Positions 36,917 to 45,816 of a DNA stretch of 64,000 bases are shown here, piece after piece; position 1 is the first letter of the stretch; each line of letters begins with the position of its first letter. The translations under genes and the position numbers were made by a program. This DNA comes from Herbiconiux moechotypicola (lineage in GTDB: Bacteria > Actinomycetota > Actinomycetes > Actinomycetales > Microbacteriaceae). The DNA is taken from assembly GCF_024979255.1 (NCBI RefSeq), contig NZ_JANLCN010000012.1, positions 1-64,000 of the forward strand. Reading direction: 5' to 3'. Under the pieces are notes generated by a model, which saw only the letters and a program-made list of their open reading frames with translations, did no database searches and was not told the DNA's origin.

Positions 36917-38290
36917 TCAGGATGCGCGCGTCGGCACGCGCCGGGCCGCAGCGGCCGGGTGGTCGGCCGGCAGGCGGCGCTCGCCGAAGAGCCGCTCGCG
37001 GAAGGTGACGCCGCGCCGCGCATCCGTGCCGCCCGCATCCCCCAGCACCCCGCGCGCCCGCAGCTCGGGCACCACGTGCTCCACGAACTCCCGGTACGAC
37101 CCCGGCGACACGAACGGCGTGTAGTTGAACCCGTCGACCCCGGTCTCCTCGGCCAGCCGCACCATCTGCTCCGCGATCTCGGCGCCCGTGCCCAACAGGA
37201 TGAACTCGCGCATCCCGTGCCGTACGAAGTCGCTGAACGCCTCGGCCGCCGTCTTGCCGTTGTAGCGGGAGACCTGGGTGCGGCTCTGCTCGGTCGACAG
37301 CGACGACACCTCGGTCTCGGGGTCGAGCGCGGCGAGGTCGATGCCGGTCATCTGCGCGAAGTACACCCGCACGGCGTCTTCGTTCACGTAGGAGAGGTAG
37401 TCGTCGAGCTTGCGCTGCGCGTCGGCGCGGTCGGTGCCGACCACCGCCGAGAGTCCCACGACGGTCTTGATCGACCCGGCGGTGCGCCCCGCCTCCACGG
37501 CGCGCGCCCTGATGTCGGCCACCTGCCGCGTGAGCGACGCGGCGTCGGCGCCCTGCAGGAACACGACCTCGGCGTTGCGCGAGGCGAACGCCATGCCCGC
37601 GGGCGAGGCCCCGGCCTGGAAGATCACCGGGGTGCGCTGCGGCGACGGCTCGGAGTTGAAGTACCCCTCCACCGAGAAGTAGGTGCCGTGGTGCGAGACA
37701 GGCCTCACCTTCGCCGGGTCGGCGTAGAGCCTCGCCTGCTTGTCGGCGACCACGGCGTCGTCGTCCCACGAGCCCTCGAACAGCTGGTAGCTCAGCTGCA
37801 GGTACTCCTCGGCGATGGCGTAGCGCTCGTCGTGCGGCACGAACCGCTCGTGCCCGAACAGGTCGCGCACCACGGTGCTCGTGGTGGTGACCACGTTCCA
37901 CGCGATGCGCCCGCGGGTGAGGTGGTCGAGCGTGGCGAAGCGGCGCGCGTTGGCGTAGGGCGCCTCGAAGGTGGTGGAGGTGGTGACCGCGAAGGAGAGC
38001 CGCTCGGTGGCCGCGGCGAGCGCCGGGATGAGCAGCATCGGGTCGTTCTTGGGGATCTCGGCGGCCTGCTCGAACGCCACGTCGGGCGTCGCCCCGTCGA
38101 TGCTCGGGTAGCCGTAGGAGTCGGCGAAGAACAGCCAGTCGAAGCCGCCGCTCTCGAGCAGGCGGGCGAGGTCGATCCAGTAGTCGATGTCGGTGTAGCG
38201 GTGGGTCTGGGTCTCGGGATGGGCCCACAGGCCCTGGCTGGTGAGGTTGACGCCGTTGATCTCGAAGGCGCCGAGGTGGATGCGTGTCAT
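36917..38290 (-). CDS. LLM-class flavin monooxygenase (NtaA/SnaA/DszA subgroup)
   Basis: 457 residues, the normal size of this subgroup. Marks: GLWAHPETQTHRYTDIDYWIDLARLLE, FDWLFFADSYG, ATERLSFAVTTSTTFEAPYANARRFATLDHLTRGRIAWNVVT (FMN phosphate area) and VIFQAGASPAGMAFA. Relatives oxidise nitrilotriacetate, dibenzothiophene sulfone, pristinamycin precursors or N-acyl-S-alkyl cysteines using reduced FMN and oxygen. No flavin reductase is encoded nearby. Its neighbours are an N-heterocycle-like deaminase homologue and an NMT1-type importer, so a nitrogen- or sulfur-containing substrate is plausible. Confidence 0.9.
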   Translation of the reverse strand: MTRIHLGAFEINGVNLTSQGLWAHPETQTHRYTDIDYWIDLARLLESGGFDWLFFADSYGYPSIDGATPDVAFEQAAEIPKNDPMLLIPALAAATERLSFAVTTSTTFEAPYANARRFATLDHLTRGRIAWNVVTTTSTVVRDLFGHERFVPHDERYAIAEEYLQLSYQLFEGSWDDDAVVADKQARLYADPAKVRPVSHHGTYFSVEGYFNSEPSPQRTPVIFQAGASPAGMAFASRNAEVVFLQGADAASLTRQVADIRARAVEAGRTAGSIKTVVGLSAVVGTDRADAQRKLDDYLSYVNEDAVRVYFAQMTGIDLAALDPETEVSSLSTEQSRTQVSRYNGKTAAEAFSDFVRHGMREFILLGTGAEIAEQMVRLAEETGVDGFNYTPFVSPGSYREFVEHVVPELRARGVLGDAGGTDARRGVTFRERLFGERRLPADHPAAAARRVPTRAS

Positions 38291-38359
38291 GGTGGTCCTC
38301 TGGTCGTGACGGATGAAGGGGGTGACGGATGCGCGGGCGCGCGGCCCGCCTCCGTCACG

Positions 38360-39388
38360 TCATCCGGGCGCGGCGGTGAACCAGGCGGCGAGCGAGTCGC
38401 GGTACACGGAGCGGGTGCGCGGCGACATGCCGGGCAGCAGCATGCCGCCGGAGCTGACACCCGCGAGCCGGCGGTCGTCGAGCCCCCACACCTCGCGGGC
38501 GATCCGCCACTGGTCGAGCACCGAGTGCCCGAACCAGAGCGGGTCGTCGGCGTTGAGGGTGACGGGCACCCCCGCCGCGATGAGGAGGGGGCCGGGATGC
38601 GCGGCGAGGCTCTCGCTCACACCCAGCCGCACGTTCGAGACGGGGCAGATGTCGCACACGATGTGCTGCTCGGCGAGCCGGGCGACGAGCTCGTCGCTCT
38701 CGACGGCGCGCACGCCGTGCGAGAGCCGGGTGGCGCCCAGCACGTCGAGGGCCTCGAGGATGCTGTCGGGCCCGCCGGTCTGGCCGGCGTGGGAGACGAT
38801 CTGCAACCCGGCGTCCTGGGCGATGCGGGCCACGGGCACGAAGCGGGCGAGACCCGCGGGCTCGACGAAGCCGGCCGTGCCGAGGGCGGTGACGCCGCGC
38901 CAGAAGCCGGTGCCCGTGCCACCCGACACGCCCGGCCCGGCCAGCGCCGCTGCCGTGCGGGCGAGCTCGAGGGCGATCGGCTCGTCCTGGTCGGTGTTGA
39001 CGGTGAGGTTCGCGCCCACCTCGATGCCCGCCTCCTCGGCGCCCTGCGCGAGGGCGTCGACCATGGTGCGGGCGACGGTGTCGATGCCGCCCAGGCGGCG
39101 TGCGTAGAGCTGCGGCTCGATCGCGGGCTCGAGGTAGAGCACCCCGAGCGCCGCCTCGGCGTGCACCAGCGCGCGGCAGAGCCCGGCGAGGTCGTCGAGT
39201 GAGCGCACGAGCTCGGGCACGGTGCCGTAGGCCTCGAAGAAGTCCCACACATCGGGGAAGGAATCGGGCACCTCGAAGTCGGCGCCCTGACGCGCGGCGA
39301 GCGCCTGCACGGCCGCCAGCGGGTAGGAGCCGTCGAGGTGCACGTGCGCGTGCACCTTCGGCAGCGCCCGCAGCTCGCGCCCGCTCAC
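38360..39388 (-). CDS. Adenosine deaminase family protein with catalytic Glu replaced by Gln
   Basis: 342 residues. GTG overlaps the permease stop (GTGA). The amidohydrolase fold and metal ligands are kept: KVHAHVHLDGSYP (His-x-His), VSHAGQTGGPDSI (third His), LSHGVRAV and TLNADDPLWFG (Asp-Asp). The family motif is HAGE; here codon CAG gives HAGQ, replacing the Glu that shuttles protons in adenosine deaminase. The rest is well conserved, so this is not decay but probably altered chemistry or substrate. It is embedded in an importer operon rather than in purine salvage. Confidence 0.85.
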   Translation of the reverse strand: MSGRELRALPKVHAHVHLDGSYPLAAVQALAARQGADFEVPDSFPDVWDFFEAYGTVPELVRSLDDLAGLCRALVHAEAALGVLYLEPAIEPQLYARRLGGIDTVARTMVDALAQGAEEAGIEVGANLTVNTDQDEPIALELARTAAALAGPGVSGGTGTGFWRGVTALGTAGFVEPAGLARFVPVARIAQDAGLQIVSHAGQTGGPDSILEALDVLGATRLSHGVRAVESDELVARLAEQHIVCDICPVSNVRLGVSESLAAHPGPLLIAAGVPVTLNADDPLWFGHSVLDQWRIAREVWGLDDRRLAGVSSGGMLLPGMSPRTRSVYRDSLAAWFTAAPG

Positions 39389-40917
39389 GCGCCCCACCTC
39401 GCCAGCAGCTTCTTCTCCAGCAGCGCGGCGCCCGCGTAGGCGAGCACCGACAGCACGATCGCCACCGCCACGGCGGCCCACGAGCCGGCGGTGTCGAGCA
39501 TCACCCGGCGTTCGCTGAACACCCGCCCGAGGCCGCCCTCGCCCATCAGCCACTCGGCCGAGAGCGCGATGAGAAAGCAGTTCGCGGCGGCGAGCCGGAT
39601 CGCCACGAGCAGCGACGGCACCGAGGCCGGCAGCGCCAGCCGCACCAGCCGCTTCACCCGCCCGGCGCCGTACACGCTGAACAGGTCGTCGCTGCCGAGG
39701 GGCCGCGCCCGCAGCCCCGAGAGCGCGAGCACGTAGAGCGGGAAGAACGCCATCAGTACGCACGACGCGAACACGGTCTGCATGCCGTAGCCGAGCATCC
39801 CGCCGATCACCGGGATGAACACCACGATCGGCACCGTCGGGATGACGAGCGCGAGCGGCGACAGCATCGACGCCAGCCAGGGCACGAGGGTCACGACGAC
39901 CGCGAGCGCGAGCCCCACGAGCGCGCCGCAGAGCAGACCGCCGAGGGCGGAGAGCGTGGTGAGCCCGGCCGCGGCGAGCAGGTCGAGCGCGCCGTCGCCG
40001 AGGGCGGCCACCACCTGCAGCGGCTGCGGTGCGACGATGAGCGGCACGCGCCCGAGCAGCACCCACAGCTGCCACGCCACGACGAGCGCGAGCGGGATGG
40101 CGATGCCGATGACCGTCGCGAGCCCCCGCGAGAGCGCGGGCACCGCCGAGGGCGTCTCGCCGGTGCGCCCGAACCGGCGGGTGGCGCTCTTCTCGAGCAA
40201 CGTGGCCAGGGCGTAGAACACCACCGACACGAGCACGGTGATGAGCGCGGCGGCCCAGAGCTGCCCGTACTGCACGTTGCGCATCGAGGAGACCATCACC
40301 ACGCCGAGCCCGCGTTCGGCCCCGAACCACTCGCCGAGGATGGCGCCCAGGATGGCGGCGGGCACGGCCAGCCGCAGCGCGTCGGCGGCCATCGGCAGCG
40401 CGGAGGGCGCTTCGAGCCGCACGAACCGCTGCAGCCGGGTCGCCCCGAACACCCGGAACACGTCACGCCCGGCCCGGCTCACGGTGCGGAACCCGTCGCT
40501 CGTGGCGAGCGTGGTGCTGAACAGCACCGAGAGCGCCGCGAAGATCTCGGGGATGAAGGGCCTGGCCGCCCCGGTCATGAGCACGGGACCGATCGCCACG
40601 ATGGGGATGGCGTTGATGAGCACCGTCGTGCGCACGAGCGGAGTGGTCGAGCGTGGGAACCACGCGGTGATCGAGGCCAGCACGAGCCCGATCGCGTACC
40701 CGATGAGACCACCGACGAGGGCGCGCTGGCTGGTGGCGAGTGTCGCCCGCCAGAGCACGTCACCGCGTTCGGCCAGGGCCGCGAGCACCTCGGTGGGCGG
40801 CGGCACCGAGCGGCCGAGTAGCTGCGTGGTGCCGGCGAGCTGCCAGAAGGCGATCAGCACCACGACCCCGGCGATCGGCAGCACGATGCGCGAGAGTGCG
40901 CCCGACGGCGACCTCAC
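39385..40917 (-). CDS. Fused double permease of a nitrate/sulfonate/thiamine-precursor-type ABC importer
   Basis: 510 residues, about twice a normal SsuC/ThiX permease, made of two consecutive permease domains. Domain 1 ends in LRLAVPAAILGAILGEWFGAERGLGVVM and domain 2 in RLAAANCFLIALSAEWLMGEGGLGRVF, the same ending motif twice. Each half has its own cytoplasmic coupling loop (RFVRLEAPSALPM and RLVRLALPASVPSL). The single chain would replace the usual homodimer. GTG overlaps the ATPase stop and its own stop overlaps the deaminase GTG, so the three genes are tightly coupled. Confidence 0.9.
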   Translation of the reverse strand: MRSPSGALSRIVLPIAGVVVLIAFWQLAGTTQLLGRSVPPPTEVLAALAERGDVLWRATLATSQRALVGGLIGYAIGLVLASITAWFPRSTTPLVRTTVLINAIPIVAIGPVLMTGAARPFIPEIFAALSVLFSTTLATSDGFRTVSRAGRDVFRVFGATRLQRFVRLEAPSALPMAADALRLAVPAAILGAILGEWFGAERGLGVVMVSSMRNVQYGQLWAAALITVLVSVVFYALATLLEKSATRRFGRTGETPSAVPALSRGLATVIGIAIPLALVVAWQLWVLLGRVPLIVAPQPLQVVAALGDGALDLLAAAGLTTLSALGGLLCGALVGLALAVVVTLVPWLASMLSPLALVIPTVPIVVFIPVIGGMLGYGMQTVFASCVLMAFFPLYVLALSGLRARPLGSDDLFSVYGAGRVKRLVRLALPASVPSLLVAIRLAAANCFLIALSAEWLMGEGGLGRVFSERRVMLDTAGSWAAVAVAIVLSVLAYAGAALLEKKLLARWGA

Positions 40918-41726
40918 GCGGCGGTCCCGGCCGACGAGGTGCCCGGGCCGGCGCCGGAGCCGGTCTCGCTGTCGTCGGCGTCGAGCGCCGCCGTGAGTTC
41001 GCCCACGAGCGAGAGGAACGCCGGGTCTTGCAGCACGCTCTTGGAGCGGCCCCGCCCGAACGGCACGGCCACGTCGAGCTTCACCCGGCCCGGCCGGCCG
41101 GTCATCACCACGACGCGGTCGGCGAGGAAGACGGCCTCCTCCACCGAGTGGGTCACGAGCAGGCTCGTCGACCGCTCCTCGTCGAGGATGCGCCCGAGCT
41201 CCACGTTGAGGCGGTGCCGGGTGACGGCGTCGAGGGCCCCGAACGGCTCGTCGAGCAGCAGCACCCGCGGCGAGAGCACGAGCGAGCGGGCGATGGAGAC
41301 GCGCTGGCGCATGCCGCCCGAGAGCTGCGCGGGCTTGGCGCCGCCGAAGTCGGCCAGGCCGACGAGCGCGATGAGGGAGTCCACCCGGGCGCGGTCGACG
41401 GGACGCCCGGCGAGCTTGTAGGGCAGCTCCACGTTGGCGCGCACGCTCAGCCAGGGCAGCAGCGCGTTGTCCTGGAAGGCCACGCCGAGCCCGCCCGAGG
41501 CCACGAGGCGCTCGGGGCTGTCGCCCGCCACCGTCACGGTGCCCGAGTCGGCCGTGTCGAGCCCGGCCGCGATCCGCAGCGCGGTCGACTTGCCGCATCC
41601 CGACGGCCCGAGCACGGCCACGAACTCCCCGTCCTCCACCGCGAGGGTGAAGTCGTCGAGGGCGTGCACCACACCGGAGCGGGTGGTGAAGCGCTTGCTG
41701 ACGCCGGAGAGTTCGAGGCCGTGCAT
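40914..41726 (-). CDS. ABC importer ATP-binding protein (SsuB/TauB/ThiZ type)
   Basis: 270 residues. Walker A GPSGCGKST (about 40-48), Q-loop FQDNALLPWL, signature LSGGMRQRV, Walker B LLLDEPFGALD, switch His in LVTHSVEEAVFLADRVVVM. The ALLPWLSVRANVELPYKL and VTHSVEEA stretches place it in the nitrate/sulfonate/taurine/HMP importer group. The C-terminal 20 residues are a Ser/Gly/Asp-rich tail. ATG 41726. Confidence 0.94.
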   Translation of the reverse strand: MHGLELSGVSKRFTTRSGVVHALDDFTLAVEDGEFVAVLGPSGCGKSTALRIAAGLDTADSGTVTVAGDSPERLVASGGLGVAFQDNALLPWLSVRANVELPYKLAGRPVDRARVDSLIALVGLADFGGAKPAQLSGGMRQRVSIARSLVLSPRVLLLDEPFGALDAVTRHRLNVELGRILDEERSTSLLVTHSVEEAVFLADRVVVMTGRPGRVKLDVAVPFGRGRSKSVLQDPAFLSLVGELTAALDADDSETGSGAGPGTSSAGTAA

Positions 41727-41768
41727 GGTGGATCCTGTCGGGTGGGTGACTCGGGTTCGGCTACTCGG

Positions 41769-42824
41769 CTACTCGGCGGCCGGCGCGGGCACGAGCGTCG
41801 TGTCGAACGCGGTGGCCGGGTCGGGCAGCTCGGTGACCCCGGATGCGGTGAGCGCGTCGTACATCGGGCCCGAGATGGCCTCGGGGTCGAGGGCCAGCAG
41901 CCCGTGCTCCGCGGTGTAGTCGCTCTGCACGAGTCCAGCGATGGCGGTGAGGGAGGCCACCTCCGACTCCTCGTCGAGGCCGAGGTCGGTGCCGTAGCTG
42001 CCGAGGGTGAGGGCCACGGCGGCCTCGGGGTCGGCGACCGCGTCGTCCCAGCCCTTCTGGCTGGCGCTCACGAAGCCCGCCACCGCATCCGGGTTCGCGT
42101 CGAGGAACTCGCGAGTGGTCACGATGAGGCCCGCGTACGACTCGAAGCCGAGGTCGGCGAAGGTGATGGTGTTCACGTCGATGCCCTGCAGGAGGTAGGG
42201 GATCGGCTGGTTGGTGACGTAGGCGTAGTAGGCGTCGATCTGGCCGTCGAAGAGGGGAGCGGCGTCGTAGCCGACGCGCACGTCTTCGTAGTCGGGCTCG
42301 AGTCCGTTCACGCGGAAGAGGGTGTTGAGGTCGGCGGTGCCCGACTCGTCGGTGCCGATGCGGAGGCCGACCAGGTCGTCGATGGAGCTGATCGGGCGGT
42401 CGGGGAGGGTCATGATGCCGGCCGGCGACTCCTGGTAGACCGCGCCGACGGCCACGAGGTCGGCGCCGGTGTTGATGGCGTCGACGAGCCGCGACATGTT
42501 CGACACGACGCCGATCTGGGCGCCACCGCCCGCGATGACCGCGGCGGTCGAGGCGACGTCGCCGCCGTCGAGGAAGGTCACGTCGACGCCGGCGTCGGCG
42601 TAATAGCCCTTGTCGTCGGCGGTGAAGTAGCCCGAGAACTGGCTGTCCTTCACCCAGTCGAGCTGGAAGCTGATGGGCGTGGAGCCGTCGCCGTCTCCCG
42701 TGCCGGCGTCGCTCGACGCGGAACAGGCGGAGAGGGCCAGGGCGGCGGCGGCCAGCGTGGCGAGCGCCACGGCCGGGCGCACGGTGCGGCGGGCGGCGCC
42801 GCGGGCGGAGGAGGGACGGATCAC
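41769..42824 (-). CDS. NMT1/THI5-like substrate-binding lipoprotein
   Basis: 351 residues. GTG 42824 is chosen because GGAG lies six bases upstream and translation leads straight into a lipoprotein signal (AVALATLAAAALALSACSAS, Cys about 33). The NMT1 opening ISFQLDWVKDSQFSGYFTADDKGYYADAGVDVTFLDGG is typical of proteins binding pyrimidine thiamine precursors, riboflavin or other N-heterocycles. GAQIGVVSNMSRLVDAI and YYAYVTNQPIPYLL line the cleft in relatives. First gene of the operon, divergent from LysR. The ligand is unknown. Confidence 0.9.
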   Translation of the reverse strand: MIRPSSARGAARRTVRPAVALATLAAAALALSACSASSDAGTGDGDGSTPISFQLDWVKDSQFSGYFTADDKGYYADAGVDVTFLDGGDVASTAAVIAGGGAQIGVVSNMSRLVDAINTGADLVAVGAVYQESPAGIMTLPDRPISSIDDLVGLRIGTDESGTADLNTLFRVNGLEPDYEDVRVGYDAAPLFDGQIDAYYAYVTNQPIPYLLQGIDVNTITFADLGFESYAGLIVTTREFLDANPDAVAGFVSASQKGWDDAVADPEAAVALTLGSYGTDLGLDEESEVASLTAIAGLVQSDYTAEHGLLALDPEAISGPMYDALTASGVTELPDPATAFDTTLVPAPAAE

Positions 42825-43078
42825 GGAGGGCTCCAGCGGTTCGGGATGCGGGACGGATGGGAGTGATGCGTGGTGCTGCGTGGTGCTGTGTCGATGCGAC
42901 TGTAGGCGGGCGCCTCGGGAGGTCTCCAATTCGATTGCCCACTGACGTCATAAGATGGATCAATGACCGCGGTCTGACGGGCATCCGGGGCCCTCTGGAG
43001 CGTGCCGGACCGCGTGAGATTTAACACCGGGGAAACACCGGAGACAGGGCGCCGACGCGGGCGTGGAAGGGGGAGGTC

Positions 43079-44068
43079 GTGGACCTCAGGCAGCTGCGGC
43101 AGTTCACCGCCGTCGCCGACGCCCGCAGCTTCACCGCGGCGGCCGCCGAGCTCGGCATGTCGCAGCCCGCGCTCAGTCAGGCCATCGCCCGGCTCGAGCG
43201 CGAGCTCGACTGCGTGCTGGTGCTGCGCAACAAGCAGAACCCCGGCGCCGGCCTGCTGCTCACGCCGGCGGGGGAGTCGCTCTACGCCGACGCGGCGGCG
43301 CTGCTCGTGGCCGCGCACCGCGCCGAGGAGCGGGCCAGGCGCGCGGGTCGCGGGCTCACGGTGCCGCCGGTCGCCGTGGGCTTCAGCTCGAGCACGCCGC
43401 AGGCGCTGGTGGCCGCCGCGGTAGGCCTGTCGGGCGGCGGAGGCGGAGGCGGCGGCGCGGCCGGCGGTGCGGGAGGCGACGTCATCCCCGTGCAGCTCGA
43501 CTGGGCGCACGAGCACGAGTCCGTGGTGAGCGGGCTGGTCGACCTCGCGTTCCTGCAGTACCCGGCCGGCACGGGGTTCGCGGGGCACGAGGTGGTGACC
43601 CTCGACCGGGTGCCGCGGGTGGCGATCGTGGCGGCCGCGCATCCGCTGGCCTCGCGCGCCGAGGTGACACTGGCGGAGCTCGGCGGCGAACCGGTGCTCG
43701 ACCCCGGTCTCGGGGAGGGCCCGTCGAGTTTCCGCGAGTTCTGGCTCGCCGGCCCGCGCCCCGCCGAGGCGCCGCTCGGCCCGATCGTGGGCCCGCCGGC
43801 GCGCACGGTGGAGGAGATGTGCACCTTCGTCTCGGCCGGCCGCGGCATGGCCATCGCCTCGGGGGTGCTCGCCGGGCAGTACCACCGGCCCGACCTCGCG
43901 TTCGTGCCGATCGCGGGGATCGAGCCGATCGAGGTGGGGGTGGCGAAGCTCAGCGAAGACCACCGGCCCCAGGTGCTCGCCGTGTGGGAGGCGCTCACCG
44001 GGGGCGCCGGCGGGCTCGGCGACGCGCGCCTCGCCCCGGGCGGGGCGGGGCCTCAGAACTCGGTGTGA
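43079..44068 (+). CDS. LysR-family regulator divergent from the deaminase importer operon
   Basis: 329 residues, GTG with GGGGGAGG upstream. N-terminal HTH: LRQFTAVADARSFTAAAAELGMSQPALSQAIARLE. A stretch of eight Gly plus Ala/Gly (about 120-137) interrupts the start of the effector domain. The rest is typical: HEVVTLDRVPRVAIVAAAHPLA and EMCTFVSAGRGMAIASGV. LysR proteins usually control the divergent operon, here the one starting at 42824. The 254-base gap between them is less GC-rich near 42925-42965 and should hold both promoters. The end overlaps the convergent GH35 gene by 16 bases. Confidence 0.92.
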   Translation: MDLRQLRQFTAVADARSFTAAAAELGMSQPALSQAIARLERELDCVLVLRNKQNPGAGLLLTPAGESLYADAAALLVAAHRAEERARRAGRGLTVPPVAVGFSSSTPQALVAAAVGLSGGGGGGGGAAGGAGGDVIPVQLDWAHEHESVVSGLVDLAFLQYPAGTGFAGHEVVTLDRVPRVAIVAAAHPLASRAEVTLAELGGEPVLDPGLGEGPSSFREFWLAGPRPAEAPLGPIVGPPARTVEEMCTFVSAGRGMAIASGVLAGQYHRPDLAFVPIAGIEPIEVGVAKLSEDHRPQVLAVWEALTGGAGGLGDARLAPGGAGPQNSV

Positions 44069-45816
44069 CCCAGGTCGGGCGTCGCCACGAAACGCACCCC
44101 GGTCGACGCCGCGTGCAGCTCGAGCAGCAGCACCTCGTTCACCCCGGCGTGCACCACGGGTGCCGGCACGTAGAGCGTGTGCTGTGGCCCGCGCGACCAG
44201 TAGCGGCCGAGGTTCACGCCGTTCACCCAGAGCACGCCCTTGCCCCAGTCGCGCGTGTGCACGAACAGATCGGTGGGCGCCTCGAGCGTGAACTCGCCGC
44301 GCACGAACGCGGGGCCGGCGACCACGGTCGACTCCAGCGGGGCCAGGAGCGCCCGCACCCCGTCGAGCGCCGCCGCGTCGTCGAGGCCGAGCGGCAGCGC
44401 CTCCCAGCGCAGCAGCGGCTCGCCGTTCAGGCGCGCGGTGCCGATGAGGCCCTTCGGTTCGCCGATGCGCTCGCCGTAGTCCACCCGCCCCTGGTCCTCG
44501 ACCAGCAGGTCGAGCGTGCCCCGCGCATCCGCCGGCAGCGTGAGCCTGCGGTCGTGGTGGTCGCGCGCCAGCACGCCCACGGGGGCGCCGTTCAGCAGCA
44601 CCACCGCGCGGTCGCGCACCTCGTCGATCTCGAACACGGCCTCGCCCTGCACGTCGATCTCGGCGCGGTAGAGCACGAAGCCGTCGTACTGCTGCAGCGA
44701 GTCCATGGTGGGCACGCCGTCGTGCGGCGCGAACGCGCCGAGCGGGCCGAGCGCGCCGAGCAGGGGCACGGATGCGGTGAGCCGCGCCTCGAAGGCGGGC
44801 GCGGGCTCCGACACGACGGGCGCGTCGGTGGGCACCGAACCGTACTTCGCGAGCACCTCGCGGAACGCCCAGTACTTCTCGGTGGGGTCGCCGCGCTCGT
44901 CGAGCGGGGCGTCGTAGTCGTAGCTCGTGACGATGGGCTTGTAGACGCCCTTGTCGTTGGCGCCGTTGGTGAACCCGGCGTTGGTGCCGCCGTGGAACAT
45001 GTAGATGTTCACCGAGGCGCCGGCGGCGAGCAGCTCGTCGAGGTCGTGCGCCGACTGCTCGGTGGAGGTGGTGTGGTGGTGCTCGCCCCAGTCGTCGAAC
45101 CAGCCGTCCCAGAACTCCGAGCACATGAGCGGCCCAGTGGGCTGGAACCGGCGGAGGGTCGCGAGCCGTTCGGTGGAGCGCGAGCCGAACGACGCGGTCT
45201 TGTGGAGCGTGGGCAGGCTGCCGTCGACGAGCATCTCGGGGGTGGGCTGGTCGACCGTGGTGAACGGCACGGTGAGGCCGATGGCCCGGTTCATCGCCAC
45301 GAGCTTCTCGAGGTAGACCGGGTCGGAGCCGTAGGCGCCGTACTCGTTCTCGATCTGGATGAGGATGATCGGCCCGCCCTGATCGATCTGGCGCGGCACG
45401 AGCACCGGCGCGAGGTTCGCGAACAGCTCCTCCACGGCGGCGAGGTACTGCGGCTCGTCGCGGCGCACGCCCACGGTGCCCGACTCGAACAGCCAGGCCG
45501 GCAGGCCGCCGTTGTGCCACTCGGCGCAGATGTAGGGGCCGGGGCGCACGATCGCGTGCATCCCCTCGGCCGCCACGTCGTCGAGAAAACGGCCGAGGTC
45601 GAGGGCGCCGGTGAGGTCGAACTCGCCGCGGCGTTTGGCGTGGGCGTTCCAGGCCACGTAGGTCTCGATGGTGTTGAGGCCCATCTGCTTGGCCTTGCGG
45701 ATGCGGTCGCGCCACAGGTCGGGGTGCACGCGGAAGTAGTGCAGCGCCCCGGAGAGGATGCGGAACGGCTCCCCGTCGAGCTCGAAGTGCTCGTCGCCGA
45801 TACGGAACTCAGACAT
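44053..45816 (-). CDS. Beta-galactosidase, glycoside hydrolase family 35
   Basis: 587 residues, no signal peptide, so cytoplasmic. The GH35 barrel has YFRVHPDLWRDRIRKAKQMGLNTIETYVAWNAH, RPGPYICAEWHNGGLPAWL, the acid/base in IILIQIENEYGAYG (Glu about 152) and the nucleophile in PLMCSEFWDGWFDDWG. The C-terminal half (about 380-587) is beta-rich with jelly-roll-like parts (VWVNGVNLGRYW). It removes terminal beta-galactose from imported oligosaccharides. It overlaps the GH51 stop by eight bases and shares its operon, which suggests arabinogalactan-derived substrates. Confidence 0.95.
   Translation of the reverse strand: MSEFRIGDEHFELDGEPFRILSGALHYFRVHPDLWRDRIRKAKQMGLNTIETYVAWNAHAKRRGEFDLTGALDLGRFLDDVAAEGMHAIVRPGPYICAEWHNGGLPAWLFESGTVGVRRDEPQYLAAVEELFANLAPVLVPRQIDQGGPIILIQIENEYGAYGSDPVYLEKLVAMNRAIGLTVPFTTVDQPTPEMLVDGSLPTLHKTASFGSRSTERLATLRRFQPTGPLMCSEFWDGWFDDWGEHHHTTSTEQSAHDLDELLAAGASVNIYMFHGGTNAGFTNGANDKGVYKPIVTSYDYDAPLDERGDPTEKYWAFREVLAKYGSVPTDAPVVSEPAPAFEARLTASVPLLGALGPLGAFAPHDGVPTMDSLQQYDGFVLYRAEIDVQGEAVFEIDEVRDRAVVLLNGAPVGVLARDHHDRRLTLPADARGTLDLLVEDQGRVDYGERIGEPKGLIGTARLNGEPLLRWEALPLGLDDAAALDGVRALLAPLESTVVAGPAFVRGEFTLEAPTDLFVHTRDWGKGVLWVNGVNLGRYWSRGPQHTLYVPAPVVHAGVNEVLLLELHAASTGVRFVATPDLGHTEF

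Noticed and set aside
38360-40330. A single large protein joining the deaminase with about 300 upstream residues
   Set aside because: The upstream part is out of frame with the permease and Arg/Ala/Gly-rich. The deaminase motif region starts at GTG 39388, which overlaps the permease stop in the GTGA form seen at other junctions here.
43430-43480. Run of GGC/GGA codons in the LysR gene suspected to be a frameshift
   Set aside because: The frame and the LysR effector-domain motifs continue correctly on both sides, so it is a glycine-rich insertion.
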